NCBI RefSeq assembly: GCF_009870125.1 | Contig: NC_046679.1 | Location: 5,022,001 to 5,086,000 of the forward strand | From: Drosophila pseudoobscura | Lineage: Eukaryota; Arthropoda; Insecta; Diptera; Drosophilidae | Reading direction: 5' to 3' | DNA: 64,000 nucleotides | Shown here: positions 59,627 to 64,000 of the stretch, piece by piece | Position numbering within the stretch: position 1 is the stretch's first letter | How the letters are laid out: the number at the start of each line of letters is the position of its first letter | Program-made: the position numbers and the translations under genes | Notes under the pieces: model-generated | What the model was told of the DNA's origin: nothing | What the model saw: only the letters and a program-made list of their open reading frames with translations | Databases searched by the model: none

Positions 59627-62472
59627 GTGGCATCCGTGGCAACACGTCTTCGCCATTAAATGCGGATAATGTGGCAGAGCAGAAGGTGGCATGTGTGATG
59701 AGACATGCAGCATCCCAAAGTGCAGAAAATTGAACACCAAAGACATAACTGAAACTGGAACTGATTGTGAGCTAAAAACAAAAGAAACTAAAACTGTAGT
59801 AAAGAAATGTAGGCATAAAGATAAATAAGATTGAAGACGCAGATGTGAACAGAGGAGAACTGCTAAAGGATGTTGATATATTAAATTGTACAATACGCAT
59901 AGGCTACAACGAGAAAAAAACCAGAACACACTTAAAGGACCTATATATATATATATATATTATACAACATTATATATTTTATATACACTTCATATAAAAA
60001 AGAAGAATCCCCGGAATCCCCCCCCCTTAGCTATAGTTAACCCCAAAAAATTGCATGGGACAATTGCTTATGAATTTGAATAGTATTTTCGCTGGGAGTT
60101 TTGCTTTTATGCGATGATTTACGAGTACTTAAACCACATCGTGTGTGTGGGCACCCCCTTTGTGTAACGTTAAAGGTATTCCTTTCCAACGATGTATTAT
60201 TTTTTAGGGTAAACTTTTTGTTTTTATTTGTTTTTTGCGTATTTTTTAATGATTAAGTCGATAACATTTTAATAATTGTACAACTTTGAATGTGTATAAA
60301 AAAATATAATGAAAATTTAAAAATTTAAAAATATATTAAAGAAAGTATGGTGTTTAAGGCTGAAGACTTTAAGGTTTTAGTCTGCGAAGTCTTGCGGATC
60401 CTGAATTGGTAAGTATAACTCTCTAACTTAAAGTCTTTTTGATTCCAGCTAAAGGTTTATATATACACTACCTTGTGGGTCCAAAGAAGATCTATTAACA
60501 ATACAACAGCATGGTGTCAGAAGATCATTAAGTGCTCCTATAATAAGGCTAAGAACACTTTCAAAGAAGATCTATTATCAATACAACAGCATGGCGTCAA
60601 AACAGCATTAAGTGCTCCTATAATAAGGCTAAGAACACTTTCAGACATTGTATTGGTAAGTAACATCCTCCAAATCAAACATTACCAGATACAATCTATC
60701 AAAGGAGCTTGTGGGCCAAATACTTAGTGTTTCTATACTTTAAAATCTTGATATATTTTATAGGTATTGTTTTGGTAAACAGAACCTAGCTTATAGCGGA
60801 AAGCTGATACGTAGATAGGTCCAAATAAGATGTGTTCATCGATGTGTTGGGTAAAGGTATCATCTACCAGAACAATAAGAATTCTTCCACCTTTTTATCA
60901 GAGAAATTCTTGCTTTCTGTTAACTGAAGACTAGTCCACGTCAAAACTGAAAATTGTATCCATCGAATGTAGGAAGACTTGGCCCAAAGGCCTAGAGCTC
61001 TTCGGTCTAATTCATAGACAATCTAACCTTAAGTTTTCGAGAATAGCATAAAGGATCATTCAACCTGAAACTGTTTCGAAAGTTTCCATATACTTCCTCC
61101 CCTAGAAAATCAATAATCAACAGTTGTTTAATTTTTTAAAATATATTTTATTTACGTTGTATGTGTGTGGGTTTTCCATATACAATCAGATTCAGATTCA
61201 TACACATATACTCGTGGGCATACGGAATTATGTAGATGAGAGTCTGCACAAGTGTTGTAGGTACCTTAGGCAATTACATATCATATTGTATCAGTAGAGA
61301 CAATCTGCAGCTTAGACGGTATGTATATACTCGGTACTATATTTAGGCTTAATTACATTTACGTATCATAAACGATATCTTGTGTCCGTATGAAATGAAA
61401 AGGCTCTAGCTTAAACGGTTCGATAGATTGATGTGTGATGCGTGATAATGGGTGGAGGCCGTACAGTACAGTATATCTTATGCATATAGCGTCGTTTAAA
61501 TGGTCATGACATGTGGTTATACGCGTAGTATGTACCTATAATTGATATTTGTGTTAGTTTTTGTGAATTAGGAGAATCTTGTGCGATACATTTGCTGTTG
61601 CTGATGGAAAAGTACAGGAATTCTCGTATTCAGCGTATGTACAGTAGTAGTCGTAGAGTAGTTTATGGTGTATTTGCAATCGAATATGAGGATATGAGTG
61701 TACGAGTAGGCTACAAGTTACTTAGGCTATAGAATACATACATACATACAATAAAGGCAATTTGTAATTCTCTTTCTATTTTGTTGTTTTTAGATCGCGT
61801 CGTGGAGGGGGTGGGGGTCTTTAAACTACTATTTGGATACGTCATACATATGTGTATTGCTTGTTTCAGTGTTCAAAATAAAGCTCGATTTGTTCAAACG
61901 TTTTCAAGAGATTCCCATGCGGCCATGAGATTCGTTCAATGGTAAAAGTAATGTTCAAAGGCGGAGGCAGCTTAAAAAGATTAAGAATTAACAATAATTT
62001 AAATGTACAAATAATCACTAAATAATTGAGATTTGTTTATGTTCTACAGGAGTCTGCACAGGGTCGGGTCTAGGCGCTAAGCTTACATATAACACTTAAC
62101 AGAGTGGGGCCAGAGATTCATTACCATCCTCTTATAGTATTCTCTTTTGTTCTCTTTTCTCCCCTCAACACAAGGCCACATGAAATATTTGAAAATTGAA
62201 ATTTTCATAAACTTTTCCTCTTGGGGGGCGGGTTCCCCCGGCAGAGGTAATTAAAACTAGGGAGGGACGGGGGCTGAAAACTTGACCAAAACATGCAGAA
62301 ATCAATAATTTTCTATAGACTTTTTACATTCAGCTGTGGATGCTTTCTGCGACTGCGGTGCGGCTGCGGCGGTGGCTGCGTCTGTGACCATGTCTGTGGC
62401 ATCCCCCATTCTTCAACGGAACAATAGCTCATCGTCGGGCTCGAACTGGAATAGTTCCGCCTTCTCCCAGTC
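59627..62472. other. Lerp-Toll convergent interval
   Basis: 3' UTRs of Lerp (from the left) and Toll (from the right) lie here, but their ends are not certain. ATTAAA variants follow Lerp, and a minus-strand AATAAA at 61147-61152 may end Toll. A tandem 80-base duplication sits at 60483-60642. No coding exon is seen. Confidence 0.6.
60483..60642. repeat. Two tandem 80-base copies
   Basis: 60483-60562 and 60563-60642 are near-identical (aaagaagatctatta(a/t)caa at the start, aaggctaagaacactttc at the end). A handful of substitutions separate them, mostly around 'gtcagaagatc' versus 'gtcaaaacagc'. This is a recent local duplication. Confidence 0.9.
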
Positions 62473-64000
62473 CTATACGTCGCTCTGCTTGGCATTCGTG
62501 TTGATGATGAAGGCCCCGTTGATGTGGCCATTGGCGTGCGATTTGCCATTGTGCGGCGTGTAGAGATTCGTCAGGCCATTCTTGCCATTGGCAATCATGA
62601 TGGCCGTGTGGGGCGTGCCCCCGTTCAGTTGTGCCACCAGCGGGTTCTTTGTGGCCTCCGCCGGCGGTGTGGTCAGCGGCGGCGTCACCGGCGATGGTTT
62701 GATCAGCTCCAGCTTGTCGTCTGTGGAGCCCTTCAGCGGCGACTTGACCAGTGCTCCGTTGCCCACATTACCGAGGGGCTTGCGGTGGGGCAGGGCGAAG
62801 CGCAGCTTATCCCAGAACCACGGATCGCCCCACTTCAGGTAGGTGTTCATCTTGAGGTACGCCTTCAGCTCCTCGTCCAGCTTCTCCACGTCTCCGATGT
62901 CCGAGTAGATGACCACAATGATGCGGGCACGTCCCTCGTTCAGGGCCGATCTGTGGGCTGCCCGGAACTCCATGCGCGCCCACTCCGACTCGATGAAGTT
63001 CTGGCTCAGCACGATGATGGTGCGCCGCGAGTCCGCCACCGAGCGCACGATATTCTCCGGAATGAACCCACCGACCAGCCAGTCGCGTTCGTGCACACAG
63101 AGCTGGAACTTCTGGGGTCCGTGCTCCAGCTGCGGCACGAGATACTGCTCGATGAAGCTCTGGTCCTTGTGCGAGTACGAGATGAAGGCATCGAACTTCT
63201 TGTCCTTGTCCAGCTCCTCCTCGGTGACGAACCACAGGAACATGTTGTGCGCGTACAGCCAGATCTTGATCTCCGTCTGGTATTTGTAGTACAAAGCGGC
63301 GGTGATGCCGGCCAGGAAGCCAGCCAGCGAGATGACCACAGCCATCGCAATGAAGACACCCTTCTCCTCCGGACAGATGTCGTTCGTCGAGAGCTCCGCC
63401 ATTCGTGTGGGCATCTCGGCGTCCATGCAGAGCATCTCGCCCCGATCCCCGATCCTCTCGTAGTTGCTCTGCGTGAAGAGCAGCAGGGGCTTGGCCTCGC
63501 AGTTGCAGATCCACGGGTTACCCGACAGCATCAGCGAACGTCTGGGCATCGTGCGGTTGAGGAAGCCCAGCACAGTGGTGTTCAGGGCCTGCAGATGGTT
63601 GCGCCGCACATCGAGGTGCTTCAGGTTGGGCGGCAGTCGATCCACATCGATGTGGGTGAGATTGTTGCCCGCCAAATGGAGGCTGGTCACATTCGCGTAG
63701 CCGGGCGAGTGGGCCGCAGGCAGGCCGAGCAGCGTGTTGTTGTCCATATGGAGCTCCATGATGTGCAGATTGTCGTAGAGGGTCGGCAGCTCTGGGACCT
63801 TGGTGAGATTTCCCTCGTGGCACTTGATGACCAGCGCCTTGTCGAAGGTGCGCACCCAGCAGCGGCAGCCGCGCGGACACTGCCGCTGGCCGGGCTCCTC
63901 CGCACTGCCGATCGAACAGATGAGCTCCTTGGGTGGCACCAGACGCACTGGCAGATCCTGCAGGTTGTGCGGCTGACTGCAGGTGAGTCGATCCGTGTCG
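62473..64000 (-). CDS. Tl: Toll receptor, C-terminal part (runs off the right edge)
   Basis: The frame on the minus strand is open to the window edge, so the start lies outside; about 508 residues are visible. Toll is the transmembrane receptor for Spaetzle in dorsoventral patterning and innate immunity. In order: a Cys-rich LRR N-flank ([20 protein letters not shown]) and a short LRR block ([34 protein letters not shown]). Next come a Cys-rich C-flank ([13 protein letters not shown]) and a transmembrane helix ([20 protein letters not shown]). The TIR domain follows, with box 1 [13 protein letters not shown], box 2 region [18 protein letters not shown] and the box 3 FW ([13 protein letters not shown]). 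The tail is low complexity and ends KQSDV. No intron interrupts this part. Confidence 0.97.
   Translation of the reverse strand, partial: DTDRLTCSQPHNLQDLPVRLVPPKELICSIGSAEEPGQRQCPRGCRCWVRTFDKALVIKCHEGNLTKVPELPTLYDNLHIMELHMDNNTLLGLPAAHSPGYANVTSLHLAGNNLTHIDVDRLPPNLKHLDVRRNHLQALNTTVLGFLNRTMPRRSLMLSGNPWICNCEAKPLLLFTQSNYERIGDRGEMLCMDAEMPTRMAELSTNDICPEEKGVFIAMAVVISLAGFLAGITAALYYKYQTEIKIWLYAHNMFLWFVTEEELDKDKKFDAFISYSHKDQSFIEQYLVPQLEHGPQKFQLCVHERDWLVGGFIPENIVRSVADSRRTIIVLSQNFIESEWARMEFRAAHRSALNEGRARIIVVIYSDIGDVEKLDEELKAYLKMNTYLKWGDPWFWDKLRFALPHRKPLGNVGNGALVKSPLKGSTDDKLELIKPSPVTPPLTTPPAEATKNPLVAQLNGGTPHTAIMIANGKNGLTNLYTPHNGKSHANGHINGAFIINTNAKQSDV

Noticed and set aside
62807-63880. Other long frames within the Toll region on both strands
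   Set aside because: They are shadows of the GC-rich Toll coding sequence; only the frame ending at 62473 shows LRR, membrane and TIR features.

Overview
This window is from a Drosophila genome (fruit fly, chromosome 3R / Muller E type DNA). The evidence is gene order and gene content. Running left to right, rough (ro), Rb97D, SPARC, His2Av, ballchen (ball), Integrator 12 (IntS12), Lerp and Toll (Tl) are recognisable, and this is the set I know from cytological region 97D of D. melanogaster. The proteins are close to but not identical with the D. melanogaster ones as I recall them. The DNA is rich in microsatellites and short dispersed repeats, so I infer a non-melanogaster species, possibly of the obscura group; that species call is not proven by what I can see.

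Layout. Positions 1-12340 are non-coding: AT-rich dispersed repeats, microsatellites and long purine tracts. Positions 12341-12575 hold one minus-strand exon encoding a secreted N-terminus. Its later exons are not visible to the left, so the left 12 kb may be its intron. Positions 14400-16700 hold repeats and broken gene pieces: a cytochrome P450 remnant and a second decayed frame. ro (16917-22040, plus) has a 3.8 kb first intron that contains a small OXLD1-like gene on the other strand. Rb97D (22949-24723, plus) lies behind clusters of CGATA/DRE motifs. A 4.3 kb gap of UTR and intergenic sequence leads to SPARC (29068-30038, plus), which converges on His2Av (30604-31739, minus). A two-dsRBD protein gene (32843-33854, minus) is divergent from ball (34129-36006, plus), which converges tightly on IntS12 (36206-37228, minus). 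IntS12 shares a promoter region with Lerp (37827-59626, plus, 17 coding exons). Lerp's 6.5 kb intron 8 holds an unrecognised 193-residue gene on the minus strand with a GC-AG intron. The 3' half of Toll (62473-64000, minus) runs off the right edge and converges on Lerp.

The genes do not form one pathway. Housekeeping chromatin and RNA genes (His2Av, ball, IntS12, Rb97D) are packed with short introns and DRE/CGATA promoters. Developmental or receptor genes (ro, Lerp, Toll) occupy larger spaces. ball encodes a histone H2A kinase and lies near the H2A variant gene, but co-regulation is only a possibility.

I found no evidence of a wholly new system. The most interesting unexplained items are the dsRBD gene with a duplicated linker next to His2Av, the nested unknown gene in Lerp, the decayed minus-strand reading frame at 16268-16605, the TATA-bearing tandem-repeat element at 15631-15740, and a dispersed repeat present in two diverged copies.
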